Assembly: GCA_013298995.1 (NCBI GenBank)
Contig: JAAFJW010000013.1
Span: 1-38,368 of the forward strand
Source: Sphingobacteriales bacterium
GTDB lineage: Bacteria; Bacteroidota; Bacteroidia; Sphingobacteriales; Sphingobacteriaceae
Length of the DNA stretch: 38,368 bases
Direction of reading: 5' to 3'
Part shown: positions 23,268 through 32,510 of the stretch, piece by piece
How positions within the stretch are numbered: the stretch's first letter is position 1
Layout: every line of letters starts with the position of its first letter
Position numbers and translations under genes: made by a program
The notes under the pieces: model-generated
What the model was told of the DNA's origin: nothing
Database searches by the model: none
What the model saw: only the letters and a program-made list of their open reading frames with translations

Positions 23268-23919
23268 CAATTTGGCATATAATAATTTTGATAGAAATAT
23301 TAAATCGGCAAGCGATTTAATAAACCTACATGCTGTTATTGTTGATAAAATGCCTTTAATTACGAGTGAGGCCGAAGAAGTATTAAGGGCTTCCGTTGCT
23401 TTGTGTGTAAGTGCTTTTGATAATTTTTTACACGATTTTTATCGAACCGAAATTGTAGAATCCTATATTGGAACAGGCAATTTTGAAATCCAATTCGATA
23501 AAATTAAAATATCTATTGAAGGTTTAAAAAATATAGCGAACTCCAAAAAGGACGATGAAAAAAGAAATTATTTGAATCAAGAATTAAGAAAGATCCAAAG
23601 AAGTGATTCTTATCAATCGCCAAGAAGTGTTGAAAATCTTTTTAAAGGATTAAATCTTAAAAACGTTTGGTCTAGAATTGAAGAGCATGGGTTACTAAAG
23701 ATGAAATCTAAAGATATAAAAGCCGAATTAGCGAACATTATTGATAGAAGAAACAAAATAGTACACGAATCAGATTGGGATTATATTAATGATCAAAAAT
23801 ATGGCATTGATAGTAAAGATGCTACCGATGTTTTAAATTTTATAATATCATTGGTAAATAGTATAAATAATCTTAAACCAGAAAAAAACAGCAAAGAATT
23901 AGTTTTGTTTTCAAATTAA
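23257..23919 (+). CDS. HEPN-domain protein (RiboL-PSP-HEPN-like), putative RNase
   Basis: The 220-residue protein is helical. An N-terminal segment EVLRASVALCVSAFDNFLHDFYR (about 41-63) and the later ELANIIDRRNKIVHESDW match the two conserved parts of RiboL-PSP-type HEPN domains. The second holds Arg165-Asn166-x3-His170, the R-x4-H RNase motif of active HEPN toxins. Its ATG lies inside the end of the ParA-like gene, so the two are translationally coupled and probably act together. Cellular target unknown. The whole pair sits within the complex I gene cluster, upstream of nuoG and in the same direction. Confidence 0.82.
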   Translation: MATNNLAYNNFDRNIKSASDLINLHAVIVDKMPLITSEAEEVLRASVALCVSAFDNFLHDFYRTEIVESYIGTGNFEIQFDKIKISIEGLKNIANSKKDDEKRNYLNQELRKIQRSDSYQSPRSVENLFKGLNLKNVWSRIEEHGLLKMKSKDIKAELANIIDRRNKIVHESDWDYINDQKYGIDSKDATDVLNFIISLVNSINNLKPEKNSKELVLFSN

Positions 23920-23925
23920 CAGCAA

Positions 23926-23954
23926 CATCCATTTCCACAGGCTTTAGCCCGATG
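23926..23954. repeat. Short REP-like palindrome
   Basis: CATC and GATG at the edges and GGCT-TT-AGCC inside form an imperfect nested palindrome. It resembles short GGCTTTAGCC repeats scattered in Bacteroidota genomes, as I remember them. It lies at the right edge of the insertion between nuoF and nuoG. Confidence 0.35.
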
Positions 23955-24050
23955 AAAAAATAAAAATGAATAAAAAAATTGAAATAAACTTTTAAACTAT
24001 TAAGCATAAAGGCTTTTTAATTTTTAATTTTAACTTTTGAATTAAACAAA

Positions 24051-25055
24051 GTGTCAGATAAAATTAAAGTAACCATAGACGGTATCCCAGTAGAAGTAGC
24101 TCCTGGAACAACCATACTAAATGCGGCAAGGCAAATTGGTGGCGATATTGTACCACCTGCAATGTGCTATTATTCTAAATTAGAGGGTAGTGGCGGAAAA
24201 TGCCGCACTTGCTTGGTAAAAGTTAGCAAAGGCTCCGAGAAAGACCCTCGGCCTATGCCAAAACTTATTGCCAGTTGCCGTACTACCGTTATGGATGGTA
24301 TGGAGGTGCAAAATATTACATCGCCCGAGGTGCTTGAAGCCCGCAAAGGCGTGGTAGAAATGTTGCTGATAAACCACCCATTAGACTGCCCAGTTTGCGA
24401 CCAAGCTGGCGAATGCCACCTGCAAGATTTAGCCTTCGACCACGGTAGCCAAGCCACCCGCTACGAATTTGACCGACGTACGTTTGATAAAATAGATATT
24501 GGCGATAAAATACAACTGCACATGACACGCTGTATTTTATGCTACCGCTGTGTTTTTGTGGCCGACCAAATTACCAACACCCGATTACACGGAATACTAA
24601 ACCGTGGCGACCATTCCGAAATATCCACCTATATATCAAAAGCCGTTGATAACGATTTTTCGGGTAACGTAATTGATGTATGCCCCGTAGGCGCATTAAC
24701 CGATAAAACTTTCCGTTTTAAAAACCGTGTGTGGTTTACCAAACCCGTTGAAGCACATTGCGAATGCGATAAATGTAGCGGCAAAGTAACCCTTTGGTAC
24801 AAAGGCGACGAGGTGCTAAGAGTAACTGGCCGTAAAGATACCTATGGCGAAGTAGCCGATTTTATTTGTAACACTTGCCGTTTCGATAAAAAAGCAACCA
24901 GCGATTGGGTAATAGAAGGCCCCACAAAAGTTGCCCGTACATCGGTAATTAACAGTAACCATTACGATACTTTGCAACCATTACCAGTAATTAAAAAAAA
25001 TTTGGTGCTTATGGCAGCCAATAAAGTTGAATTTGAAAAAGCCGTAAAACATTAA
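24051..25055 (+). CDS. nuoG: NADH-quinone oxidoreductase subunit G (short form)
   Basis: NuoG carries iron-sulfur clusters that pass electrons from NuoF along the peripheral arm of complex I. The [2Fe-2S] N1b ligands are in CYYSKLEGSGGKCRTC and ASCRTT. The N5 site is HPLDCPVCDQAGEC with its histidine, and N4 is in CILCYRC and VCPVGAL. A short remnant of the molybdopterin-type domain follows, with cysteines in HCECDKCSGK and FICNTC. At 334 residues it lacks most of the large C-terminal domain, as is usual in Bacteroidota, so this is not damage. Translation starts at a GTG. nuoF is not directly upstream: accessory genes intervene. Confidence 0.94.
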   Translation: MSDKIKVTIDGIPVEVAPGTTILNAARQIGGDIVPPAMCYYSKLEGSGGKCRTCLVKVSKGSEKDPRPMPKLIASCRTTVMDGMEVQNITSPEVLEARKGVVEMLLINHPLDCPVCDQAGECHLQDLAFDHGSQATRYEFDRRTFDKIDIGDKIQLHMTRCILCYRCVFVADQITNTRLHGILNRGDHSEISTYISKAVDNDFSGNVIDVCPVGALTDKTFRFKNRVWFTKPVEAHCECDKCSGKVTLWYKGDEVLRVTGRKDTYGEVADFICNTCRFDKKATSDWVIEGPTKVARTSVINSNHYDTLQPLPVIKKNLVLMAANKVEFEKAVKH

Positions 25056-26092
25056 TGGAAATCGCATTTTTAATAGAAAAAGTTGCCATAGTGGTAATAT
25101 TATTTGTGGTAACACTAACCATTGCCGCTTACAGCACCCTAGCCGAACGTAAAGTTGCCGCCTTTTTACAAGATAGGGTTGGCCCCGATAGAGCTGGGCC
25201 TTTTGGCGTTTTTCAACCCCTTGCCGATGGTGGTAAAATGTTTTTTAAAGAAGAAACCACACCCAACGGCGCCAACAAATGGCTCTTTATTGCTGGCCCA
25301 TCTTTAGCACTACTTACCTCATTTTTAGGCAGTGCCGTTATTCCCTGGGGGCAGTCTATTAATTTTTTTGGTAGGATAGTTCCGCTTCAAGTTACCGATA
25401 TTAACGTAGGTATTTTGTATATTTTTGGTGTAGTATCGCTTGGCGTTTACGGCATTATGATAGGCGGCTGGGCATCAAACAACAAATATTCGTTGATGGG
25501 AGCCATACGTGGTGCATCGCAAAATATAAGTTACGAAATTGCCATGGGCTTATCTATCATCGCTTTACTGTTATGCACCAACTCGCTTAGCTTTAAAGTA
25601 ATTGCCGAGCAGCAACACGGCATTAACTGGAATTTTTGGTACCAGCCACTGGGTTTTTTAATATTTTTAGTTTGCGCCTTTGCCGAAACTAACCGTGTTC
25701 CTTTTGATTTACCCGAATGCGAAACCGAGCTAATTGGCGGTTACAATACCGAATATTCGGGCTTTAAAATGGGTGCTTACATGTTTGCCGAATACATCAA
25801 CATGTTTGTATCATCGGCCGTAATGGCAACCTTATATTTTGGTGGATACAATTACCCAGGTATGGATTTTGTGAACCTACATTTAGGGCCAACTTGGGGG
25901 CCGCTAGTAGGCGTAGCCGTTTTGTTAGGTAAAATTTTAGCCTTCATTTTCTTTTTTATGTGGGTAAGGTGGACGGTGCCACGTTTCCGTTACGACCAGT
26001 TAATGAACCTAGGATGGAAAATTTTAATCCCATTAGCCATAGCCAATATTGTGGTAACGGCTTGTGTAATTACATTTTTTGATAAATTTTAA
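25055..26092 (+). CDS. nuoH: NADH-quinone oxidoreductase subunit H
   Basis: NuoH is the membrane subunit that links the quinone site to the proton-pumping arm. The 345-residue protein has about eight hydrophobic helices, AERKVAAFLQDRVGPDRAGP (about 28-47) and the acidic quinone-side loop AETNRVPFDLPECETELIGG. The ATG shares its A with the nuoG stop (TAATG), showing tight coupling. Length and motifs are normal. Confidence 0.96.
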   Translation: MEIAFLIEKVAIVVILFVVTLTIAAYSTLAERKVAAFLQDRVGPDRAGPFGVFQPLADGGKMFFKEETTPNGANKWLFIAGPSLALLTSFLGSAVIPWGQSINFFGRIVPLQVTDINVGILYIFGVVSLGVYGIMIGGWASNNKYSLMGAIRGASQNISYEIAMGLSIIALLLCTNSLSFKVIAEQQHGINWNFWYQPLGFLIFLVCAFAETNRVPFDLPECETELIGGYNTEYSGFKMGAYMFAEYINMFVSSAVMATLYFGGYNYPGMDFVNLHLGPTWGPLVGVAVLLGKILAFIFFFMWVRWTVPRFRYDQLMNLGWKILIPLAIANIVVTACVITFFDKF

Positions 26093-26131
26093 AATATTTT
26101 TTCCCTTTCGGGGGATACTAAAAACGTACAA

Positions 26132-26656
26132 ATGGAATCATTAAGCGGAAGAAAAAAAGTATTAGAACAAAAACCAATGAATTTTTGGGAGCGCATTTAT
26201 TTGCCTGCCATTTTCAAAGGTATGGGCATTACGTTTATGCACATGTTCAAGAAAAAAGAAACTACTTATTACCCCGAGCAAGAGCGTGAGTTTTCGGAAA
26301 ACTGGCGTGGTATGCACTCGCTAAAGCGGGATGAAAACGGCAAAGAACGCTGCACAGCCTGTGGTTTGTGTGCGTTAAGTTGCCCTGCCGAAGCGATAAC
26401 GATGACATCAGCCGAAAGGCAAAAAGGCGAAGAGCACCTTTACCGCGAAGAAAAATACGCCGCCGTTTACGAAATTAATATGTTGCGTTGCATTTTTTGC
26501 GGCCTTTGCGAAGAAGCCTGCCCCAAAGAAGCCATTTATCTGGACGGCCCAATTGTTCCATCAGAGTTTTTACGTAAAGATTTTATTTACGGTAAAGATA
26601 AACTGGTAGAATTATCAATAACAGATTTAGCAGCCCAAAAAGGTGTTTTAGCCTAA
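26132..26656 (+). CDS. nuoI: NADH-quinone oxidoreductase subunit I
   Basis: NuoI carries the N6a and N6b [4Fe-4S] clusters next to the membrane arm. Two ferredoxin motifs are seen in 174 residues: CTACGLCALSCPAEAI (about 71-86) and CIFCGLCEEACPKEAI (about 130-145), both C-x2-C-x2-C-x3-C-P. The N-terminal part YLPAIFKGMGITFMHMFKK is the amphipathic membrane-facing helix. It lies 39 bp after nuoH. The 82-bp gap to nuoJ is the longest within this half of the operon and contains a promoter-like motif. Confidence 0.95.
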   Translation: MESLSGRKKVLEQKPMNFWERIYLPAIFKGMGITFMHMFKKKETTYYPEQEREFSENWRGMHSLKRDENGKERCTACGLCALSCPAEAITMTSAERQKGEEHLYREEKYAAVYEINMLRCIFCGLCEEACPKEAIYLDGPIVPSEFLRKDFIYGKDKLVELSITDLAAQKGVLA

Positions 26657-26692
26657 TCGCAATAGGATGTATAAATGTTTAGTCAAAAATTT

Positions 26693-26700
26693 TACCTTTG
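26693..26700 (+). promoter_or_regulatory. Putative internal promoter -7 element in the nuo operon
   Basis: TACCTTTG fits TAnnTTTG exactly and is 38 bp before the nuoJ ATG, in the largest gap among nuoG-N. It could give extra transcription of the membrane-arm genes nuoJ-N. No clear -33 TTTG was seen. Confidence 0.4.
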
Positions 26701-26738
26701 CCCATCAAAATTTAGGCAATATTTTTTATCATAATTAA

Positions 26739-27239
26739 ATGATTTTATTTTACCTCGTTTCGCTTTTAACAATCACGTTTTCGTTGTTGGTAATATTTAC
26801 CAAAAACCCTATTTATAGCGTATTGTATTTAATAGCCACATTTTTTACGTTTACCATTCACTACGTTTTGCTAAACGCCCAATTTTTGGCCGTGGTAAAC
26901 TTTATCGTGTATATGGGGGCTATTATGGTGCTTTTCTTGTTTGTGCTTATGCTAATGAATTTAAACAAAGAAACCGAGCCAATGAAATCAAACCTCATAA
27001 AAATTATAGCCGTAATAGCTGGCGGAAGTTTATTGGTAACCCTAGTAGGCTCGTTTAAACAATTAAGTACATTGGGTATAAGCACCGTTGATAAACCCGA
27101 AATTGGCTTGGTAGAAAACCTAGGCAAGGTATTGTTTAGCGATTTTTTATTGCCTTTCGAGGTGTCATCAATTCTACTATTATCCGCTATGGTGGGCGCA
27201 GTTTTATTAGCTAAAAAAGATAAATCAGAAAATGGATAA
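26739..27239 (+). CDS. nuoJ: NADH-quinone oxidoreductase subunit J
   Basis: The 166-residue protein has five hydrophobic helices. The third includes [26 protein letters not shown], with the pi-bulge region typical of NuoJ/ND6 in the proton-path of complex [15 protein letters not shown] in helix 2 is also characteristic. The 3' end overlaps nuoK by 8 bp. Confidence 0.94.
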   Translation: MILFYLVSLLTITFSLLVIFTKNPIYSVLYLIATFFTFTIHYVLLNAQFLAVVNFIVYMGAIMVLFLFVLMLMNLNKETEPMKSNLIKIIAVIAGGSLLVTLVGSFKQLSTLGISTVDKPEIGLVENLGKVLFSDFLLPFEVSSILLLSAMVGAVLLAKKDKSENG

Positions 27240-27561
27240 TTTTGTAAGTACTATACAAACCGTACCGCTAAACCACTACCTTATTTTAAGTAGTATAATT
27301 TTTACTATTGGGGTTATTGGCGTATTAATCCGCCGTAATGCAATTATTATTTTTATGTCGGTAGAGTTAATGTTAAACGCAGTAAACCTGTTGTTAACCG
27401 CATTTTCGGCATACAGTGGTGATGCCGCTGGGCAGGTTTTTGTGTTTTTTATTATGGCTTTGGCTGCCGCCGAAGTGGCCGTAGGCTTGGCCATAATTGT
27501 AATGGTTTACCGCAATACCAGTTCGGTAGATATTAATATTTTAAACAGATTAAAGTGGTAA
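27232..27561 (+). CDS. nuoK: NADH-quinone oxidoreductase subunit K
   Basis: NuoK (109 residues, three helices) carries the conserved membrane glutamates, seen in [18 protein letters not shown] (helix 2) and [15 protein letters not shown] (helix 3). These residues belong to the charged axis that couples quinone reduction to proton pumping. It starts inside nuoJ and ends 13 bp before nuoL. Confidence 0.95.
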   Translation: MDNFVSTIQTVPLNHYLILSSIIFTIGVIGVLIRRNAIIIFMSVELMLNAVNLLLTAFSAYSGDAAGQVFVFFIMALAAAEVAVGLAIIVMVYRNTSSVDINILNRLKW

Positions 27562-27574
27562 TTTTTGTTGCGCA

Positions 27575-29470
27575 ATGATAAATTTAGCTTGGTTAATTCC
27601 TGTATTTCCTTTACTTGGTTTCGTTATAAACGGATTGGGTAGAAACCTTTTACCCAAATTTGTAATTGGTGCTTTGGCTACTTTGGCGGTAGCTGTACCT
27701 TTTGCCATAAGTTTAGGCATCTTTTTTGAGTTTACTGGCCCCGATGCCATTATTATCCCCATTTTTGATTGGATAAAAGTAGGCACTTTAAACATTCCAT
27801 TCTCGTTTCAAATAGACCAACTCAGTATTTTAATGCTGTTGATTATTACAGGCATAGGCTCGTTAATACACCTATATTCTATGGGTTACATGAGCCACGA
27901 TGCTGGCTTTGGCAAATTTTTTGCCTACCTAAATCTGTTCATCTTTTTTATGTTGTTGCTGGTTTTAGGGTCAAACTATATTGTAATGTTTATAGGTTGG
28001 GAGGGCGTAGGATTATGTTCTTACCTATTAATAGGATTTTGGTACACCAATGGCGCTTACGCCGATGCTGCCAAAAAGGCTTTTATTATGAACCGTATTG
28101 GCGATTTAGGTTTCTTAATTGGCGTATTTTTAATTGTTGCTACCTTTGGTTCGGCTACTTTTGCCGAAATTTTTCCGCAAGCACAAAACATAGTTTCGGG
28201 CGATGCCAACTTAACCCTAATTACCATCTTGTTATTTATAGGTGCCACTGGAAAATCGGCACAGTTGCCCTTATTTACTTGGCTGCCCGATGCCATGGCG
28301 GGGCCAACCCCAGTTTCGGCATTAATACACGCCGCCACAATGGTAACAGCAGGTATTTATATGATAGCCCGTTCTAACATATTGTTCACCCTTTCTCCAG
28401 TAACGTTAAGCATTATTGCAGTTATAGGTTTGGCAACGGCTATAGTAGCGGCTATTATCGCGTTAACGCAAACCGATATTAAAAAAGTTTTGGCTTACTC
28501 TACCGTATCGCAATTGGGTTATATGTTTTTAGGATTAGGCGTTGGTGCTTACACTGGCGCATTTTTTCATGTTTTAACCCACGCATTTTTTAAAGCTCTA
28601 CTGTTTTTAGGAGCAGGCTCGGTAATACACGCCATGAGTAATGAACAAGATATGCGAAACATGGGCGGCTTGCGCAAAAAACTACCCATCACTTTTATCA
28701 CTATGTTTTTAGGCACATTGGCCATTGCTGGTTTACCGCCTTTTGCAGGATTTTTCTCTAAAGATGAAATATTAGCGCATGTTTTCGAGCATAATAAATT
28801 ACTTTGGGCAATTGGTATTTTAGGCGCAATGTGTACTGCGTTTTATATGTTTAGAATGTTATTTTTAACCTTTTGGGGAAGTTTTAGAGGAACAAAAGAA
28901 CAAGAACACCATTTACACGAATCTCCATTTTCGATGACTTTCCCTTTAATAGTTTTGGCAGTTTTATCGGTAGTGGGTGGTTTTATAGGTGTACCCGAAG
29001 TATTACACGGAAGCAATTGGTTAGCCAATTACTTAAACCCAATTTTTGAAGCCAGCAATGCCAAAATGGAAGCTGGCGCATTAAGCCACAGCACCGAATA
29101 TGCTTTAATGGCGGTTTCGGTAGGCGGAGTTTTAATTGCTATAATTTATGCCACCGTTCGCTATGTAAGCAAAGCACACGTACCGGCTTTAGATAGTGAG
29201 CCAAAATCGGCCTTAGCCAACCTAAGTTATAACAAGTTTTATTTCGATGAGTTTTATAACGCCATTATCCAAAAACCATTAGATATTTTATCAAACTTTT
29301 TTTATAAAATTATAGATAAATTAGGTATTGATGGCTTGGTAAACGGCTTAGGTACAGGCTCGCAAGAGGCAAGTAAAACATTTAGGTTATTGCAAAGTGG
29401 CAATGTAGGTTTCTACATTTTTGCCATGGTAATAGGTATAATTAGCGTATTAATATATAGCTTATTTTAA
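27575..29470 (+). CDS. nuoL: NADH-quinone oxidoreductase subunit L
   Basis: NuoL is the distal antiporter-like proton pump of complex I. The 631-residue protein has the family core: YMSHDAGFGKFFAYLNLFIF, FIGWEGVGLCSYLLIGFW with the key Glu, GATGKSAQLPLFTWLPDAM with the pumping Lys, and GPTPVSALIHAATMVTAGIY. The long C-terminal lateral helix follows, covering about residues 520-600 and ending in a last membrane helix. Size and motifs are normal. Confidence 0.96.
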   Translation: MINLAWLIPVFPLLGFVINGLGRNLLPKFVIGALATLAVAVPFAISLGIFFEFTGPDAIIIPIFDWIKVGTLNIPFSFQIDQLSILMLLIITGIGSLIHLYSMGYMSHDAGFGKFFAYLNLFIFFMLLLVLGSNYIVMFIGWEGVGLCSYLLIGFWYTNGAYADAAKKAFIMNRIGDLGFLIGVFLIVATFGSATFAEIFPQAQNIVSGDANLTLITILLFIGATGKSAQLPLFTWLPDAMAGPTPVSALIHAATMVTAGIYMIARSNILFTLSPVTLSIIAVIGLATAIVAAIIALTQTDIKKVLAYSTVSQLGYMFLGLGVGAYTGAFFHVLTHAFFKALLFLGAGSVIHAMSNEQDMRNMGGLRKKLPITFITMFLGTLAIAGLPPFAGFFSKDEILAHVFEHNKLLWAIGILGAMCTAFYMFRMLFLTFWGSFRGTKEQEHHLHESPFSMTFPLIVLAVLSVVGGFIGVPEVLHGSNWLANYLNPIFEASNAKMEAGALSHSTEYALMAVSVGGVLIAIIYATVRYVSKAHVPALDSEPKSALANLSYNKFYFDEFYNAIIQKPLDILSNFFYKIIDKLGIDGLVNGLGTGSQEASKTFRLLQSGNVGFYIFAMVIGIISVLIYSLF

Positions 29471-29497
29471 TTTTAAGGTTAGCGATAAATAAGATAG

Positions 29498-30946
29498 ATG
29501 AACGTATTGATTTTAATTTTTCTCCCCCTATTGGGTGCGCTACTCGCATTAGTAGCCAAAAACTTTGCCAAACAAGCGGCATTGCTATCATCGTTAATTA
29601 CGCTGGCCATTGCAGGCTTTTTGTTATGCTGCTTTACGCCCGATGCCAGCACACAATACCTCGTAAACTATCCTTGGATTACCCAAATGGGTATAAACTT
29701 TAAAGCAGGTATTGATGGCATAAGTATGCTAATGGTATTGCTTACAGCTGGTTTAGTTCCCATTATTATTTTATCCACTTTTAAACATAAATACGAAAAT
29801 GCGGGTGCATTTTACGCCTTGGTATTGTTTATGCAAAGCGGATTGCTTTTGGTTTTTACTGCTTTAGATGGCTTTTTATTTTACATAGGTTGGGAAGCTG
29901 CATTAATTCCTATTTATTTTATTTGCTCGTTATGGGGAGGCCAAAACCGCATACAAGTAAACATGAAATTTTTTATTTACACCATTGCTGGTTCGTTATT
30001 TATGTTGCTGGGCATTATTTACCTGCATTTACAAACACCAAATAACAGTTACGATATTGCCGATTTTTACGCTTTACAGCTTGATAGCCAAACCCAATCA
30101 TGGTTATTTGGCTGTTTCTTTTTAGCCTTTGCTATAAAAATGCCCATCTTCCCTTTTCATACTTGGCAACCCGATACCTACACCGAAGCCCCAACTGCTG
30201 GCACCATGTTATTATCAGGCATTATGCTTAAAATGGGTATTTATGGGGTTATTAGGTGGTTAATTCCGGTTGTGCCTTTGGGCTTTCAACAATGGGGACA
30301 TTTGGCTATAATTTTATCCGTTACCGGGATTGTGTATGCATCTATCATCGCGTTTACACAAAAAGATATGAAGCGTTTAATTGCCTACTCATCAATAGCA
30401 CACGTTGGTTTAATAGCGGCAGGTATATTTGTATGGAATGTGCAAGGCTTGCAAGGCGCAATGATACAGATGCTTAGCCACGGTATAAATGTGGTAGGTT
30501 TATTTTTTATTGCCGATATTATTATCAGCCGTACCCAAACCCGTGAATTGGCTTTGTTAGGCGGCATAGCTAAACCAGCACCAAAATTAGCCATAGCTTT
30601 TTTAATTATCACTTTGGGTACAGTAGCTTTGCCCTTAACCAATGGTTTTATTGGCGAGTTTTTATTGCTAAACGGCGTGTATCAATACTGCATTTATTAT
30701 GCCGCTGTGGCGGGATTAACCATCATATTTGGCTCGGTGTATATGTTGCGTATGTACAAAGCAATTATGCAGGGCAATACCAACAATTTAACGGTAAATT
30801 TTAAAGATATATCGGGTACAGAAATTGTTACCTTATTCATCATCACGTTTTTAATTATTGTAGTAGGCGTATATCCGCAACCTATTTTACACATTTCCGA
30901 AGCGGCCATCAATCATTTAATAGCAACAGTAAACGCAAAATTATAA
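29498..30946 (+). CDS. nuoM: NADH-quinone oxidoreductase subunit M
   Basis: This antiporter-like subunit (482 residues, about 14 helices) shows FYIGWEAALIPIYFICSLWGG with the conserved Glu, then KMPIFPFHTWQPDTYTEAPT, AGTMLLSGIMLKMGIYGV and AYSSIAHVGLIAAG. It lies 27 bp after nuoL and 35 bp before nuoN. Each of L, M and N is thought to form one proton channel. Confidence 0.96.
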   Translation: MNVLILIFLPLLGALLALVAKNFAKQAALLSSLITLAIAGFLLCCFTPDASTQYLVNYPWITQMGINFKAGIDGISMLMVLLTAGLVPIIILSTFKHKYENAGAFYALVLFMQSGLLLVFTALDGFLFYIGWEAALIPIYFICSLWGGQNRIQVNMKFFIYTIAGSLFMLLGIIYLHLQTPNNSYDIADFYALQLDSQTQSWLFGCFFLAFAIKMPIFPFHTWQPDTYTEAPTAGTMLLSGIMLKMGIYGVIRWLIPVVPLGFQQWGHLAIILSVTGIVYASIIAFTQKDMKRLIAYSSIAHVGLIAAGIFVWNVQGLQGAMIQMLSHGINVVGLFFIADIIISRTQTRELALLGGIAKPAPKLAIAFLIITLGTVALPLTNGFIGEFLLLNGVYQYCIYYAAVAGLTIIFGSVYMLRMYKAIMQGNTNNLTVNFKDISGTEIVTLFIITFLIIVVGVYPQPILHISEAAINHLIATVNAKL

Positions 30947-30981
30947 GCCCAAGGGTTTTGTAATAAATAGATACAAAAAAT

Positions 30982-32364
30982 ATGAATACCTTAATTGTAA
31001 TATCGGTTTTAGCCATGGTGGTGTTGTATTTAGGCTTGTTTAAAGCAGGTAAAAGCTTGTTGCCGGTATCGGTAGCGGGTTTATTATTGGCTTTGGGTTT
31101 GGCTGTTGCCGAGTGGGATGTAAACCCAGCACCTATTTACAAGGGAATGATGTTGTTCGATAATTTTGCCATTGCGTTTTCGGTAATTACTATTTTAGGT
31201 ACGGTACTCATCTTACTATTATCAAAAAACTATTTCGAAAAAATTAGCGAACACGTGGCCGAATATTATACCATTATTTTATTTGCCTTAGCGGGGATTG
31301 TGGTAATGGTATCGTACCATAATTTATCCATGTTGTTTATAGGTGTTGAGATTATGAGCGTAAGTTTATACATACTGGCAGGTATAAAACGCCGAGATTT
31401 TGCATCGAACGAAGCCGCACTAAAATACTTTTTAATGGGTGCTTTTTCTACTGGGTTTTTGTTATTTGGTATTACCTTAATTTACGGTAGCGCACATTCG
31501 TTTGATTTAGAAGTAATAAAACAATACGTTTTAAACAATGCCAACGGCGGTATAAATCCTATGTTTTACACAGGTTTATCGTTAATGTTGGTGGGTTTAT
31601 GCTTTAAAATTGGTGCAGCCCCTTTTCATTTCTGGACACCCGATGTATATGAAGGTTCGCCTACTTTAATAACCGCTTTTATGAGCACCGTAGTAAAAAC
31701 TGCAGGCTTTGCAGCATTTTTACGTTTGTTTATTACTTGCTTTGCCCCACTTGCCGATTTTTGGCTACCTACCCTCATTGTAATAACCGCCCTAACTTTG
31801 TTTATTGGGAACATAACCGCATTGTACCAAAGCAGTTTTAAACGTATGTTGGCTTATTCAAGCATATCACACGCTGGTTATATGTTGTTTGCCATTATAG
31901 GCTTAGGCACAGCCGCTATAAACGCCGTTTTGGTTTACGCCACGGCTTATACCATAGCATCAATTATTGCATTTGCCGTATTAATTTTAGTTAAAAAACA
32001 AACAGGTACCGATAATTACGAAGGCTTTAACGGCCTAGCTAAAAAGAACCCATTTGTGGCTTTTGCCTTAACCATTGCCATGTTATCTTTAGCGGGCATA
32101 CCTTTAACGGCGGGTTTTATAGGCAAGTTTTTTATGTTTTCATCTGCCGTAGCGCAATACCAAATTTGGTTGGTGGTAATAGCCATTATCAACGCCATTA
32201 TTGGTGTTTTCTATTACTTTAGAGTTATAGTAGCCATGTATTTTAAAGAAGGCAAAAACTTAATTTTAGCAACGCCCCTTCAGTTTAGGTTTGTGCTGGC
32301 AGTAAGTGCTATTTTAACGATTGTGTTCGGGCTTTACCCATCGTTAATTGCTGGGTTGTTTTAG
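30982..32364 (+). CDS. nuoN: NADH-quinone oxidoreductase subunit N
   Basis: The third antiporter-like subunit has 460 residues. Signatures are FIGVEIMSVSLYILAGIKR with the conserved Glu, AAPFHFWTPDVYEGSPT, FMSTVVKTAGFAAFLRL with the key Lys, and MLAYSSISHAGYMLFA. It is the last nuo gene; hisS converges on it from the other strand. Confidence 0.96.
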   Translation: MNTLIVISVLAMVVLYLGLFKAGKSLLPVSVAGLLLALGLAVAEWDVNPAPIYKGMMLFDNFAIAFSVITILGTVLILLLSKNYFEKISEHVAEYYTIILFALAGIVVMVSYHNLSMLFIGVEIMSVSLYILAGIKRRDFASNEAALKYFLMGAFSTGFLLFGITLIYGSAHSFDLEVIKQYVLNNANGGINPMFYTGLSLMLVGLCFKIGAAPFHFWTPDVYEGSPTLITAFMSTVVKTAGFAAFLRLFITCFAPLADFWLPTLIVITALTLFIGNITALYQSSFKRMLAYSSISHAGYMLFAIIGLGTAAINAVLVYATAYTIASIIAFAVLILVKKQTGTDNYEGFNGLAKKNPFVAFALTIAMLSLAGIPLTAGFIGKFFMFSSAVAQYQIWLVVIAIINAIIGVFYYFRVIVAMYFKEGKNLILATPLQFRFVLAVSAILTIVFGLYPSLIAGLF

Positions 32365-32445
32365 GTAGGATTTTATAATAACAAATCAAAAATTAGCTCG
32401 TGAATTTAAATAATCTAAATTTAAAAGAGGCTTACATTCAAGTAA

Positions 32446-32463
32446 TAAATGCAACGGCATTTA
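32446..32463. terminator. Weak hairpin between nuoN and hisS
   Basis: TAAATGC-AACG-GCATTTA makes a perfect 7-bp stem in the convergent gap. No T run follows on either strand, so it is a weak candidate. Nothing better was seen in 32365-32510. Confidence 0.3.
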
Positions 32464-32510
32464 AAATACCCGAAATATGAAATATTTTGCCTCCAAACTT
32501 TAGGGTATAA

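Noticed and set aside
24051-25055. nuoG as a truncated gene
   Set aside because: At 334 residues it is short against the E. coli protein, but all cluster-binding cysteines are present and short NuoG is normal in Bacteroidota.
27769-28377. 202-codon plus-strand ORF overlapping nuoL
   Set aside because: Alternative frame of a strongly conserved nuoL segment; low-complexity Arg/Tyr/Cys-rich product with no domain.
31250-31262. CACGTGG in nuoN resembling parS
   Set aside because: Flanks do not fit the 16-bp consensus.
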